The position numbers and the translations under genes were made by a program. A stretch of DNA of 64,000 nt from Lineus longissimus. Taxonomy: Eukaryota; Nemertea; Pilidiophora; Heteronemertea; Lineidae. Numbering within the stretch: position 1 is the stretch's first letter; each line of letters begins with the position of its first letter. The notes under the pieces were generated by a model. That model worked only from the letters and a program-made list of their open reading frames with translations, had not been told where the DNA came from and made no database searches. Shown here in pieces: positions 12,466 to 24,300 of the stretch. The DNA lies in assembly GCF_910592395.1 (NCBI RefSeq), contig NC_088322.1, forward strand, positions 11,465,431 to 11,529,430. Reading direction: 5' to 3'.

Positions 12466-14450
12466 ATTGGGCTGATCTCAAGAGTAGCCTGGAATTCTTC
12501 ATCACTATCCTCATCGGAGCTCAGCTCGTCTGGCGGGTAGTAATGCTCTGCGGCTGTAGGTGACCCAAGCTCGAAAGACGTCTCTGATCTCCCGCTGTCC
12601 ACGTTTACTCCAATATCAGGAAAATCAAGTTCTGCCGGGCTCACTGGTTCCGGCACAGTCACTTGGAATGTAGCATTGGAGACTAAATTGTCACTGGGGG
12701 GTAATTTTTTCTCATCATCACCAGGGGTAGGTGTAGGTGTAGAGGAATTTGAACCATCCCGGTGTTTCGGTGTGTAGCGTATCATTTTCGTAGCCCACGG
12801 TTTAAGTCCGTCATCTAGATCCCGTGACTTTTCAGCCGGGCTAGTCGGACTCGTCTCCATGGCAAACTCGGCTCTTGGTCCACTTGAAGCATTATAAGTA
12901 CCAAAATCATTCTCCTTCTCGACCTGAGGTTCCCGCGCCAACGTTGCAACAAACGATGACGTCATAATGTCTGGCTCTGTATCTTTCCCGCCACGTAAAT
13001 TTATATCGTTGTCCAACTTTGTATCCCAAGATGTTGGCCTGACAGATGGTGCTGGCACCTTTGCTTCGACAACCAAATCAGGTTTTCGATCCTCAGGCAC
13101 TGGATCACGACTTCGTGACCTCCGCGCAGGAACTTGTTCTTTTGATCCTGTCCGCTGCAAGGGAACCGGTTCCCACGCAACATTTGCTTCAAGAACAGGC
13201 TCCGAGACATTCTTTGCTGTATCCACTTCCCGCCCATATTTCGGCTCAACGGATGGTTCCCGATTCAACCGATAACGTGGTGGGTCTGAATTAGTATTGT
13301 CTTGTATTGTTGTCTCTGCCTGAACAATAGGTCTGGAAGCCTCTGGTCTAGATTCGTGGCTGGTACTCCGCTCTCGGCGTGAGTTTTGTTCAACGGCTAC
13401 ACCCTTTTCTGGTGATGGCCTGCGGCGTCTTCTCCCGTCATCTGAAGCAACATCCTGTGGCCATTTTGCAACTGGTTCGTCACGTGCTGAAGTCTTCTTA
13501 GGCTCTTCATCACGTATGCGGCTATGATAAGGCTTGAATGGTGTGGGAGCATCTACAGCTACTGATCGCTCTGGTGGAACGTGTGGATCTCGACCAAACC
13601 GACTACCTGGAGACATACTGCGATTACTTGGTCGTTCTTCTGGTAATGACTGCTGGTGTACAAGATGACCTCGGTCTGGGCTATCCTTCCGTTGTTCTGT
13701 GTTCAAGATTTTCCGCTCCGGCGACATATTCACTCGCGCAAAACTGTGCCGCTGATCATTCTGGCCGTCAGTATGGGATGAGAATCGGTTTGGCCTAACA
13801 GGAATATTAGGCTTTTCCTGGTGCCTCTGATTGACCCGTGATTGAACATACGAGGGCTCAGAAACGCCACCTGGATGGCCAGACCTGGATTCATCCATGT
13901 GGTGACTGTACTCGACTTGACTAACGCTACGGGGTTTACGTAATTGTGAATCATGATTATCTGCATTTTGTTCCATTTCGGCGGGGTCAGAAACAGCACG
14001 TTGCTTGCTTGGTAAGTCACTCTCGTACCTAGGAGAGCCGCCAGTACGGACTGGTGACGTCGTAGAGCGCACTGGAGATGTGGTGGAACGCATTTGCTGC
14101 GTTCGGTTTGACTGCGGTTTCCCAGAATCCTTTTCCATTTGGGCAAACATCGCCCGAGTGAAATTAAACCTCTGGACATGATTCGTATTGTCAAAGATTT
14201 TCTCCTGGTCCTGCTTCACATGGACATCCATAGATTGCGACTTGTTTGGCGCAGAATCTGAGACTGTGTTCCCACGTTTCCGCTTCGAATCGGGCGAGCG
14301 TTCTAGCGAACGATCAACAGACGGTGACCGAGCTTTCAATGGCGTCTTTAACGGGGGGATGTCCTCCGCGTGGACTGGGTGGCCTTGGTTGAACATGTCC
14401 TTTAGCATGCTCACCTTGGAGCCATAGCGCGGCCCCCTTTGGTTCGCCAT
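12466..14450 (-). CDS. PPP1R9: Neurabin/spinophilin-like scaffold, first coding exon (partial)
   Basis: Neurabins bind F-actin through an N-terminal domain and recruit protein phosphatase 1 through an RVxF motif followed by PDZ and coiled-coil domains, mainly in neurons and at cell junctions. This exon encodes 661 residues plus two bases. It starts at ATG 14450 (good context) and ends at a donor (CCCAAT|GTGAGT). The family start signature RYGSKVSMLKDMF is at residues 8-20, a second conserved patch RFNFTRAMF at 94-102, and a long Ser/Pro/Arg-rich disordered middle follows, including a duplicated RSTTSPV at 121-134. An acidic end DELSSDEDSDEEF (641-653) matches the segment that precedes the PP1-binding motif in relatives. 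The RVxF, PDZ and coiled-coil exons are not found and should lie to the left. The large single first coding exon is typical of the family. Identification rests on remembered family features, not an alignment, so choosing between neurabin-1 and spinophilin is not possible. Confidence 0.8.
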
Positions 14451-14500
14451 CCTATCCTCTGTAGCCAGTTCGTAGTTTCGAGATTGGAAATTTCTCGAAC
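14451..14500 (-). other. 5' UTR part of the neurabin-like exon, with splice acceptor
   Basis: Upstream of ATG 14450 the minus strand reads a pyrimidine-rich tract ending TTATTTTGCAG at 14501-14511. The exon would therefore begin at 14500, leaving 50 bases of 5' UTR. At least one non-coding first exon should lie to the right; I could not place it. Confidence 0.55.
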
Positions 14501-14956
14501 CTGCAAAATAATAAGATTTTAACCTTTAGAAATTAACACAAAAAGCAATGATGAGGCTTCAAGATGGGCCTAATTTTTAGACAGACAGTTTTAAATCATC
14601 ACCAAAAGCCTGTTGATCCGTCAGGTGCACCAGATTCTTTCATATACGTGTTAGTGTCAGAATCAAAGTCACTATATCTCCCTACAAAAGCAATAACCAG
14701 TTTTACCAGCGAGGAAAGATCCTTTTTTGGACATAATTGTGCCCGTTGACACATTACTTCGGCCCGACTGATTACACACCTTGCATATTATCGTTATACT
14801 GCATTAGGACGTCACTGCGACTCATTGTGGTATCCAAAATGGTCGGGTCCACGTAAAAAACATATCATGGCTTTCTGGCTTCGGGGATGATGGTCCACCA
14901 AACTGCCCAACAAAGATCTGCAATAAGAGAGTACGGAAAGAATAAGCTTGATGCAA

Positions 14957-15165
14957 ATTATAACCCTTCCACCACCAGCATGACCAGGGAATTGGTGATC
15001 ACATATTCAAAACTCCGACTCACAAAGTTCGACAACGAGTCTTGTGGTGACTGGGAGATATCTTGACTGTTTTAGTCAAAGTGTCGGTTGAACCCTTCCA
15101 CCACCAGGAAATCGGTGATCACATATTCAAAACTCCAGACTCACAAAGTTCAACAACAAGTTTTC
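14957..15165. repeat. Diverged ~131-bp direct duplication
   Basis: The segments at 14957-15043 and 15090-15165 share AACCCTTCCACCACCAG, TTGGTGATCACATATTCAAA (T/C variant) and ACTCACAAAGTTC in the same order. One has a 9-base deletion. No coding role is apparent. Confidence 0.75.
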
Positions 15166-17775
15166 GCTATTCACGAAGTCACCAAAAGCCCTGAATTATC
15201 CATGCAGGACGCATTAGAAAAACTGCTAAATCCTGGAACATATCACATTATGACAAAGAACATGCACAGAAATTTATTGATTTTTTGTCATGGAATTGTA
15301 ACACATTTTGAGCGGAATTTATGCATATTGTGGTTTGAAATATTACTCATCAAATATGCCACTCCACATGTGGCCATTACGACAGAGGATAAAGCTGCAT
15401 GACTTACAGAAATGTTGAATATGATATGTGATGTATCAGTCCTTGAAGTACCTACCATAAAAAATTCATTAAAAACGAGTCATTATAAGTGAAATATCAC
15501 CTTTTTAGGTTTTCACCTTTGGTCCCCTGGTGTCGAAGTAGAAAATCAGATCATACTGATACATTCTCAGAGGTCACCTAACCTAGAAGTAAGGGGCCCA
15601 GTAAACAAAGTTTCAAGTTCCTAGTTCTAGTCGTATCGACTCCCCTATGGTGAGATAATCAACCAATACTTGTATATGCAAGACAAAGACTGGTAGTATT
15701 CAACTTCTATATGCGAAGGTGGGGGTAGCCAAAATTCACACCTGTCCACCTATGTGTCATGGGTTTGATTCATTCACTTACAATATTTACATACAATATT
15801 CAAATTTTGTCTCTCTGATAATGAGTTTCATAGATGACACCCACTCAGTCAGATTCATCACCACCTGTCACTTCAATGAAATTGAGCTATTTTATCATCA
15901 TTGTATATTTACAGCTAAACACAAAGCACGCCCTGTGCGTGACATTGCTGTGGAGATAGGAAGAGATACTCGAATACGGGTGAAGTTGGGAACAATCATT
16001 GGACTCAATCAGCCAGAACTGGTGCATACACCCCCTGCCTTCCTGACGACATGACTTAACAACAGCATAGAATCCTGTTGGGATCAGAGGTACCGTAAAG
16101 GATGACACCCGAGGCGACAAATCATATTGTACCAGACCTCATCTGACTTCAGCAGCCAGTCCAACCAAGACAACTGGTCTACATGTATATGACTCACAAC
16201 AACCAGCGAGCTACATCCCTGTAGGGATAGAAACAATATGGATGGCGATCATTATATATCATCTCGCTGAGTCAGATGCGATACTCACTCACGGACACAT
16301 CTATTACCACTCAATGTACGCATTAACGCTGTATGATTATTATACAATAACATACTCCGCCTCTGTCATTTGAGTGTACATGTAGAGGGAAGGAGATCAA
16401 GTGAATTTGGTCCAGATTTGTTAATATAGAAGGTCGACAATCATGCTATGTTTTATTGAACATGCATTTGTCTCAAAATCAGGAAAGATTTTTTTCAACT
16501 GATTGTATTTTGAATCAAAATAGCCAGACATTCACACAAATAAAATGCCCGTGAATATTGAAAAGCAGTCACTGAGATTGTCCAACAGATTCATGTATGT
16601 GCCACACAGCCGTTCATTTTTACAAATTGCCTCAAGTGCAATCCAAGAATTAATCAATTTTTCGAATTGAGAATGAGACGTAGACTTGAATCACGAGTGT
16701 GGGCGACTGATATTGCTCTCGTTGGAGATGTACCTCGCAGGTAGCAATGATTCACATTGACGGATCTGTTATACAGGAGAGTAATGGAAGGGATCAGAGA
16801 CTGAGAGAGGCTGTGAGGACTGGCAGTATGGTAATGATGCCTTCCCCATCAAATTTTTTTTTCAAAGTTTACAAAATGAACCAAACAAAATCCTCCCACG
16901 CCTCAGAATGGTGTACAAATTGAACTAGGTCAAGTGCATTTTTGAAGGGCTTCTTGATTTTCAAGCAAACACTTCAAGCATCTATTAGATTGTGTTTTTC
17001 TTCCAGAAGTAAGTCTATGGAGTCGCCCATCGAGTGCACATATCATTGTGTAACATGCCATTTGTAAAATATGCTCCAAACGGGTGTTACTGCAGCCTCT
17101 TCTCTGGGATACAACAATGGTTAGATTCATTCCAAACATTATCCATTCCCAAACTGTCATTTATTGGTGTTCATCGCAAAATGTGCAATATGGAAAAAGT
17201 GGGCAAACTAGCTCATTTTGATCATGTCATTTGGCAGAAGTCTATAAATTGAACATTCGTGGCCAAAATTTGTAGGATGATTAACATGGTGAATGCATTA
17301 GATTTGGAATATCTACAAGTTGATGCTTACATTTGTCTCCTCAACCACAAAACAAAAAGCGGTTGAGAACATTAGCCAGTCCACAGTAGGCCAATTTCCT
17401 TTCATGGATGCAGCTTTGGAGTTGATGGTGTGTCATTTTGATACTCGATGTCACAAAATCAACGAAACACGTTACCAGATTAACAGAAGATGACCAGGGG
17501 GTGTCTAAAGCCCCGCGCAAACAAGAAAGTCTGAAAACGCAGTGTACTGGATCACCCAGTTTGCCAAGACCACAGCAGCTGTACCCTGTACCATCTAATA
17601 TTCCAAATACAACTGACTGATTAGTTTATCACACGATTACCAAACAATTATTGAATTATGCTGAAATTTGCCTAAAAATAAGCACCAATCAGGTCACACG
17701 GCAAAATTACAAGAAATTCTGCACATTGCCGTATAGCCCGGAATCACTACCATATCCCATGTCACCAATTAGGCA

Positions 17776-17951
17776 CAGTGGAACCTCTCTATCAAGGACA
17801 CCCTCAGGACTTGTGCTGTCCTTAATAGAGAGGTGTCCCGATTAGAGAGGTCAAATTGAATTGAAACAACCACTTCATGGGACCAAAAGTGGGGCCTTTA
17901 AAAGAGAGGCAGTCCTTTAGAGAGGTGTCCGGTATGGGAGGTTCTACTGTA
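17776..17951. mobile_element. MITE-like element, GGAACCTCTCTA inverted-repeat family, copy 1
   Basis: The left end starts CAGTGGAACCTCTCTA and continues toward AAGGACACC. The right end, read on the other strand, starts CAGTAGAACCTCCC and continues toward CGGACACC. Internal copies of TTAGAGAGGT occur in both orientations. The element is ~176 bp, has no ORF and is internally palindromic, as expected of a non-autonomous DNA transposon. A clear target-site duplication was not identified. Confidence 0.65.
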
Positions 17952-19191
17952 TAAACCATTGTACTGATCTCTTCAATTCAAATAAGTATGGGTGTGAACT
18001 TGTGCCACATTCGTGTGCTGGTGCACAATTGGGAAATTTTTATTTGGTGGAGTGGCCATATGCATTATAACTGTAAGAGCCTTCAGGTTTTTTCATGCTC
18101 AACATTGACAGTTAGATTGCATTTTAATACAATGGTGGTGGAGATAGTGGAATTTCAACATTTATCTATTGAATCATAATATAGCTTTTGGAGTACAAAG
18201 TCACATTGACAGTACTAAAGGACATTTACAACTAGAGTGGCCCAATTTCAGCGGAATAAGAATGCTGTTCTCATATTTCAAGCTTCATGTTTTAACAATA
18301 CTTATGATCAAGAAAATATTTGTTGATTGCTTCATGTACATCTAGAGAGCCATCCCCGTTCTAAGGGTTAACACATCTGATTATACACTGTATCATTACC
18401 CCCCCCTTCCTCCACCCCCACCAACAAGTTTTTAAAGCAACCCACCTTCCATCTCTATACTCCAACACAGACCTCCATCCTATCAAATCAGCAATTATCA
18501 CCAATGACGACCAACACGCTCTCAATCCCAGAATTCCTCAGACGATGCAGACGTCAATTCGGTATGGAACAACGGCTGCGTTGCCATGGTTATGAAGGAA
18601 AACGATTCTTGAGAATTCTGGGTGGCTGTTTTTGCCCTTTTTCGGAGATATTTTAAGAAACTAGATTGTGATGGCTACAAGACTGATCAAGATGGATGTC
18701 TGACAGGATAATTAACCCTTTTAAAGCCATATTATTATGAACGGCGCACCCCTTTAAAGGGAGACTATAGGCAGGGGTCAGGCGTGTTAGATTAATTCGC
18801 AACAAGGGGCCAATAGGTGTCTGTATTAACTCACAGTTTGTTTGAGCTTTTAAAGTTTTTTTATGTTTCAACTAGATAAAAAGACCTTCTTCATCATGTA
18901 GAGCACTTGATGGCAGTTATCGCTTGCAGCCTCTGACCCCCCCCCCCCCGGTCGATAGGTAAACAGTTCTTTTTTTACCGAACCAATATTGCTATTCAAC
19001 TGGCTGCCCATCACAAAATTATCTTGTGATGGAAAATGGCAGGCGCTCAAATTTATACCAATCAATTTGATATTAACAGTGCCAGGATTGAGATTGCATG
19101 AGACAGGTCATTTTTATGATGTCATGTCATAATGTACAGTGTATCATTTTCGCTGTCATTACCATATCATATCTATACGGGATACATGTCA

Positions 19192-19366
19192 CAGCGGAAC
19201 CTCCCTTATCGGAACTTCTTTAATGAAGACACCCTCTCTATTATGGACACTGGTTTTGGTCAAAAGTTGGTTGTTTCCATTCAATTTGACCTCTCAAATC
19301 TGGATACCTCCCAATGAAGGACAGCACTTGTCAATCCCAATGGTGTCCTTTAGTAGAGAGGTTCTC
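19192..19366. mobile_element. MITE-like element, GGAACCTCTCTA inverted-repeat family, copy 2
   Basis: The left end is CAGCGGAACCTCCCTTATCGG. The right end read in reverse gives GGAGAACCTCTCTACTAAAGGACACC in two overlapping parts. It has the same layout and length as the element at 17776 but is clearly diverged, so the family is old. Confidence 0.6.
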
Positions 19367-20482
19367 CTTCATACATAACAGTGGTCACACATCAAACTAC
19401 TGGTACTCCTTTTCAAACGTTCTCCAGCATATACCATCTCACAACAATAACTAAACCATGGCTTCCTGTTAGTGTATAAGTCGAGTCCCATGTGTCGCAT
19501 TAAAATCTTCCTCATTTTCTATGAATATTTTATAAACGTGTAATAGAAGTAGAGAATCATGTTAATGTACATGATGTTAGGAACCATGCATCAATGTACA
19601 GTTTGGAGTAAATCATGACAATTGAAAAGCACATTTGGTTTCATCTCTGATCAATGGGTCTACAAGTATACAATGAAGTGTAAAACATTTTCAACCTTCA
19701 ACACGATTTGAAAGCATGAGGACCCTGCTGATCACCAATGTCTTGTTCAGTTAGTTCACACAGGAAAAGCAGGGGCCAGAGGGAATTTATATGAATGCAT
19801 AATTATTGCAATATTTCGTAAATTCTCCTCAGAGGACTCCGACACACAAGATTCACTCGAGTACTTTCGATCGGATATTTGCCTCAGGCAGAGCGATCGC
19901 TATTTGGTGAATGTATTTTCATTTTGAACTATCCGTGTAAATTTATCTTCGTATCACATTATTTGTCTCCGGGGCAACTTGATATAGATCTATGAGTATA
20001 CTACATACATCTTGACCACTAAGGTTTTTGCATCTCATCTCGTTTTTGCAAGCTATACCCCTTCTACCTTTGAATGGAGTATAAGGCCATGAGGTTCAGG
20101 ATGCCATCAACAAGAGCGCACAGAACTTGTAAAAAGCATCGATCCATCGATTCAACCTTCTCACCTTGATTGCTTAAGTTTACGAGCTGTTTTGATGAAC
20201 GAAGATCTGTAAATTACTCGGGTTAAACCGACACACACCTGCCATGATTGAAAACACTCGCAGTTTCCGCAACACCAAGGTTAGGTACGAATCGACGATT
20301 ATCATGTCTGGAAGATTGGTATATCTATATCACCTCCACTTAGGGAGAACGCCAAGTCTAAGACGCAGGATTAGAGCGACTTTATTTGTACTGAGTGCCC
20401 CAATAGTTTTGTGGTGATCTTCGAAAGTTTTCATAGATCCTGGATTTTTTCTATTTGCTAGAAGTAAAAACACAGCAAAGAG

Positions 20483-21341
20483 TTTCCGAACTGAAGCAAC
20501 CACTGCTGTCTAGTGACCAGACAGCAGTGGTTGCTTCAGTTTGACTAGACAGCAGTGGTTGCTTCAGTCTGTTTGACTAGACAGCAGTGGTTGCTTCAGT
20601 TTGTTTGACTAGACAGCAGTGGTTGCTTCAGTTCGACTAGACAGCAGTGGTTGCTTCAGTTTGACTAGACAGCAGTGGTTGCTTCAGTTTGACTAGACAA
20701 CAGTGGTTGCTTCAGTTTGACTAGACAGCAGTGGTTGCTTCAGTTTGACTAGACAGCAGTGGTTGCTTCAGTTTGACTAGACAGCAGTGGTTGCTTCAGT
20801 TTGACTAGACAGCAGTGGTTGCTTCAGTTTGACTCGACAGTAGTGGTTGCTTCAGTTTGACTAGACAGCAGTGGTTGCTTCAGTTTGACTAGACAGCAGT
20901 GGTTGCTTCAGTTTGACTAGACAGCAGTGGTTGCTTCAGTTTGACTAGACAGCAGTGGTTGCTTCAGTTTGACTAGACAGCAGTGGTTGCTTCAGTTTGA
21001 CTAGACCGTGGTGGTTGCTTCAGTTTGACTAGACAGCAGTGGTTGATTCAGTTTGACTAGACAGCAGTGGTTGCTTCAGTTTGACTAGACAGCAGTGGTT
21101 GCTTCAGTTTGACTAGACAGCAGTGGTTGCTTCAGTTTGACTAGACAGCAGTGGTTGCTTCAGTTTGACTAGACAGCAGTGGTTGCTTCAGTTTGACTAG
21201 ACAGCAGTGGTTGCTTCAGTTTGACTAGACAGTAGTGGTTGCTTCAGTTTGACTAGACAGCAGTGGTTGCTTCAGTTCGACTAGACAGTAGTGGTTGCCT
21301 CAGTTTGACTAGACAGCAGTGGTTTTTCATCAGTTCGGAAA
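20483..21341. repeat. 28-bp minisatellite (~29 copies) capped by inverted repeats
   Basis: From 20521 a 28-base unit (core ACAGCAGTGGTTGCTTCAGT then TTGACTAG) repeats about 29 times. The second and third units carry a 4-base insertion; from 20641 to 21313 the spacing is exactly 28. The left edge (20491-20514) is one unit in reverse orientation. The outermost bases are inverted too: TTTCCGAACTGA at 20483-20494 and TCAGTTCGGAAA at 21330-21341. The array therefore sits inside what looks like one element with terminal inverted repeats. No protein is encoded, and no flanking target duplication is obvious. Confidence 0.9.
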
Positions 21342-24300
21342 GTGGCTTGCGACTTTAGTGGTCAAGAGGACACAGCTTCAAACCTCACAGCGAGTTGGTG
21401 CTACATTCTGCATAGGCAGGTATTTTTGCCTAACTTCCCTTATATTTCACGGAGATAAATGGGTGCGGGTCAGAAATGATCAGGCTGTATTGGTTGAGCA
21501 GCCCATTTGAGGTCTACTGAAATATCTCAGGAAAGGCCAGGGTTAAACTTTAGTCTGAAGTTTCAAATTCTACCGTTGTTAATATCTGATGAAACTCCAA
21601 ACTATCTTGAATAGAACTACAAGATGTAGAAGCTCCAGCCTTAGTGCTAATTAGTTCTATTCGTGTAAAACGGGATTAGGGAGAAATGTGATTAAATATG
21701 ACACCTCTAACATTTCGCTTCTGATCTCATCAGGTGAAAGGATATCGGATTGTAAGATCAGCGAGCCACGAATAGGGAGCAGCAAACTCCCAAGAATAAC
21801 AAGTGTATTAGCAATCCTTCAGCCGTGGATGAGGACGCAGTTCATATTTTAAGGAGGCATTTTTAAGGAGAATGTGTGTTACCAGCAAGTCCAACTCATC
21901 CCCATTTTGTATATAGGAAGCACTAAGATTGTTGAAACTACTTTAGCAAGACTTTTTCAAAGTTCAGTTTGGCACATCCATTATTCCTGAGTCCTGTCAT
22001 TGTCTGGACTACCCATGGTACTTTAACTGTAAAACAAATCTATTCCAGTGCCCCTCAAATCAAACACTTCAAAAATAAAGTCATTATTCCCTGAGCACCA
22101 TTCACAGAACACACACAATTAAAATTCAAGGCTTGTATTTTTTAAAGCCACGCAAAATATTACGGGGAATGCAGCACTTCGCTGTAAGCTTACACACCTG
22201 TGAAAAGAATAGTTAGAAGGGCCTACGGGCTACCTGTCCAATTTTACAATTCAAGTGACAAAATGGGCCTTGTTTATAAAAAAACATACCAGGACGAACA
22301 TTTTGAGGCAATTGATTCCTTCGACTGACTTCCACGCAGGAATGTCTCATAATTTGTCAATGACTGCAATCATCATGTGTCATACCAATCAAATCCTCAA
22401 AGACTTCGGTCATTACGCAGGCCATTCCTGTGCCAAACTATCAAACTGAATAATAAAAACATGATACGAGTCCAAATCTTTTTACACCATTTTAAAATAT
22501 CTTACAAGACGAGCAGTTGTCCCAAAGTGTTAAGTTCATACCGAGAGATTAAACCAACAACAGTATGTAATTCAACAAGGCCTCCAAAGACCAGGGGAGC
22601 GTTTGTGCTGTGGGATCGAGCACAACATAGATTATGTAGGTCTATCAAATGCTCCGGTACAGGGACAGTTGGGCTTTCAAAGGTCAATGATGATCAGATG
22701 AAAGTTAATGGCCCATGCGACGCAGAAGTGTGGGGCGGATCAAATAAAAATTTGAAAAATCGAGAGCAGAGATAAGCAAGTACAGTGTTATTGGCCACAA
22801 AACTCCAGGGCTCTCTGGCAAAACTCACCAGGACAGCTGACTTTTGTTTCTGATATTGGAATGACTGTCTAAAATGCCAAATTATACTGAAGAAGAAGGT
22901 ATGCAAAAGACATCAAATGAAAAGGTTTCAATCCCTTGAGGAGAGTACATGATATGTTGATACGCTGCATTTGGCTGATCGTAACTTCAGTTTCATGTTT
23001 TTGACAATAACAAATGTCAGTCTATGATAATTTCACAAGTCCACCGCTAAAATTGGAAATGAGAAAATACACTGCAAGATACCCAACAGAACAGAATACA
23101 ATCTATACAAAAATGTACACGTATTCCCCCTCTACAACAAAGAAAGCCACTGACGTTTTGACAATATTCTGATCGTGTGCCAAATCCGGCAGTCAAAACA
23201 TACAAAACAGGTACATTTGAATAGCCGTACACTGGCCATACAGATCTACACGGATAACACATACTGGTCTTGCTGACAATCAATAAATTTCTGTACAACG
23301 CGGCGCGGCCCCCACGACTTCCGCGATTTATCTCACTTGGGCACAACACACGATATTGTTCTCCGCTAATATATCTGATTAATCAAATTATTATGTCCGC
23401 TATTTTTGTGGTACTTTGCAGAACAATTTCGAACTCGCATAAAACTGGTGCTTTGTCAGTGACATTGAGGACCAATTTTGGTTAAGGTTGGTGTGTACAT
23501 GAAGGCCTTTATATTTTATGGCTGCGGTTCCCTCCTCGTGTTGCGGCTTTGATGAATTGCTCTGGCAATGTGTGATATATTGGAACCCTGCGAACTGCAA
23601 GTTTAGTCCATCGTCGTAACATGGTAACTAACGAACCAAAAAAGCACACTGTACTCCAAGTACTAAAATCTTTTTCATTTTTTCTGGACATTATTTGTTT
23701 ATGATTTGATACCCAACTGGATGTATTGGTTGTCCAACCGAACACCAACAGGGTGGAGCTAAAATGTAGGGAAACCTGGACCTTCCATATCATACACACC
23801 TGAAGGCCAGTGCATCTCCCCAACGTCTACCTCTGGTACGTATGTAATTGTAAGCCAATGCAGGCTTATCAGTAACAGCCGTGACTGATAGGCCTTTGAA
23901 ATCTGAGCAAAGGCTTTATTCAACAAGTTTGGGCTTTTCAAATACACAGGTTGCTATTGAGTGGCTAAAATGTTCTGAAATAAACTGCTACCTGTCCGAG
24001 GTGATTTTTTTCTCGGAATGTTTGGATTTTATTTCAACTTCCTTGAGTGATTCAATATAAATCAAGCAATGAAAGTGTAAAATGGGTTTTGCATTTATGT
24101 TGCTATACCTCATACTCGTGGTTGAAATTTTTAAAGACAGTCCAGCAAGACACTTCGGCATGGCACTTCCTTGTACATACAATATGTAGGTCTCGCTGTT
24201 TACAGAATGGACATGTCACATGACTGAGCTAATTGAAATGCAATCCATGACTGAGGGATTCCCGGGCAGGTGTCTTGTGATCAGCAATCTGCATGCAGGC

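Larger units (their letters stand above)
14501..20482. other. Gene-free stretch with scattered repeats
   Basis: No exon is supported on either strand. It holds a diverged direct duplication at 14957-15165, two inverted-repeat elements (17776-17951 and 19192-19366) and a run of 13 C at 18937-18949. The segment near 18755-18780 (TTTAAAGGGAGACTATAGGC) resembles the end of the dispersed repeat at 26097 and 43052. It is either upstream intron of the neurabin-like gene or intergenic. Confidence 0.5.

Noticed and set aside
13730-14194. 154-codon minus-strand ORF inside the neurabin-like exon
   Set aside because: It overlaps the 662-codon frame that carries the conserved neurabin motifs, so it is a shadow frame.
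20521-21340. 28-bp direct repeats resembling a CRISPR array
   Set aside because: The units are contiguous with no spacers, the host is an animal, and there are no cas genes; it is a minisatellite.
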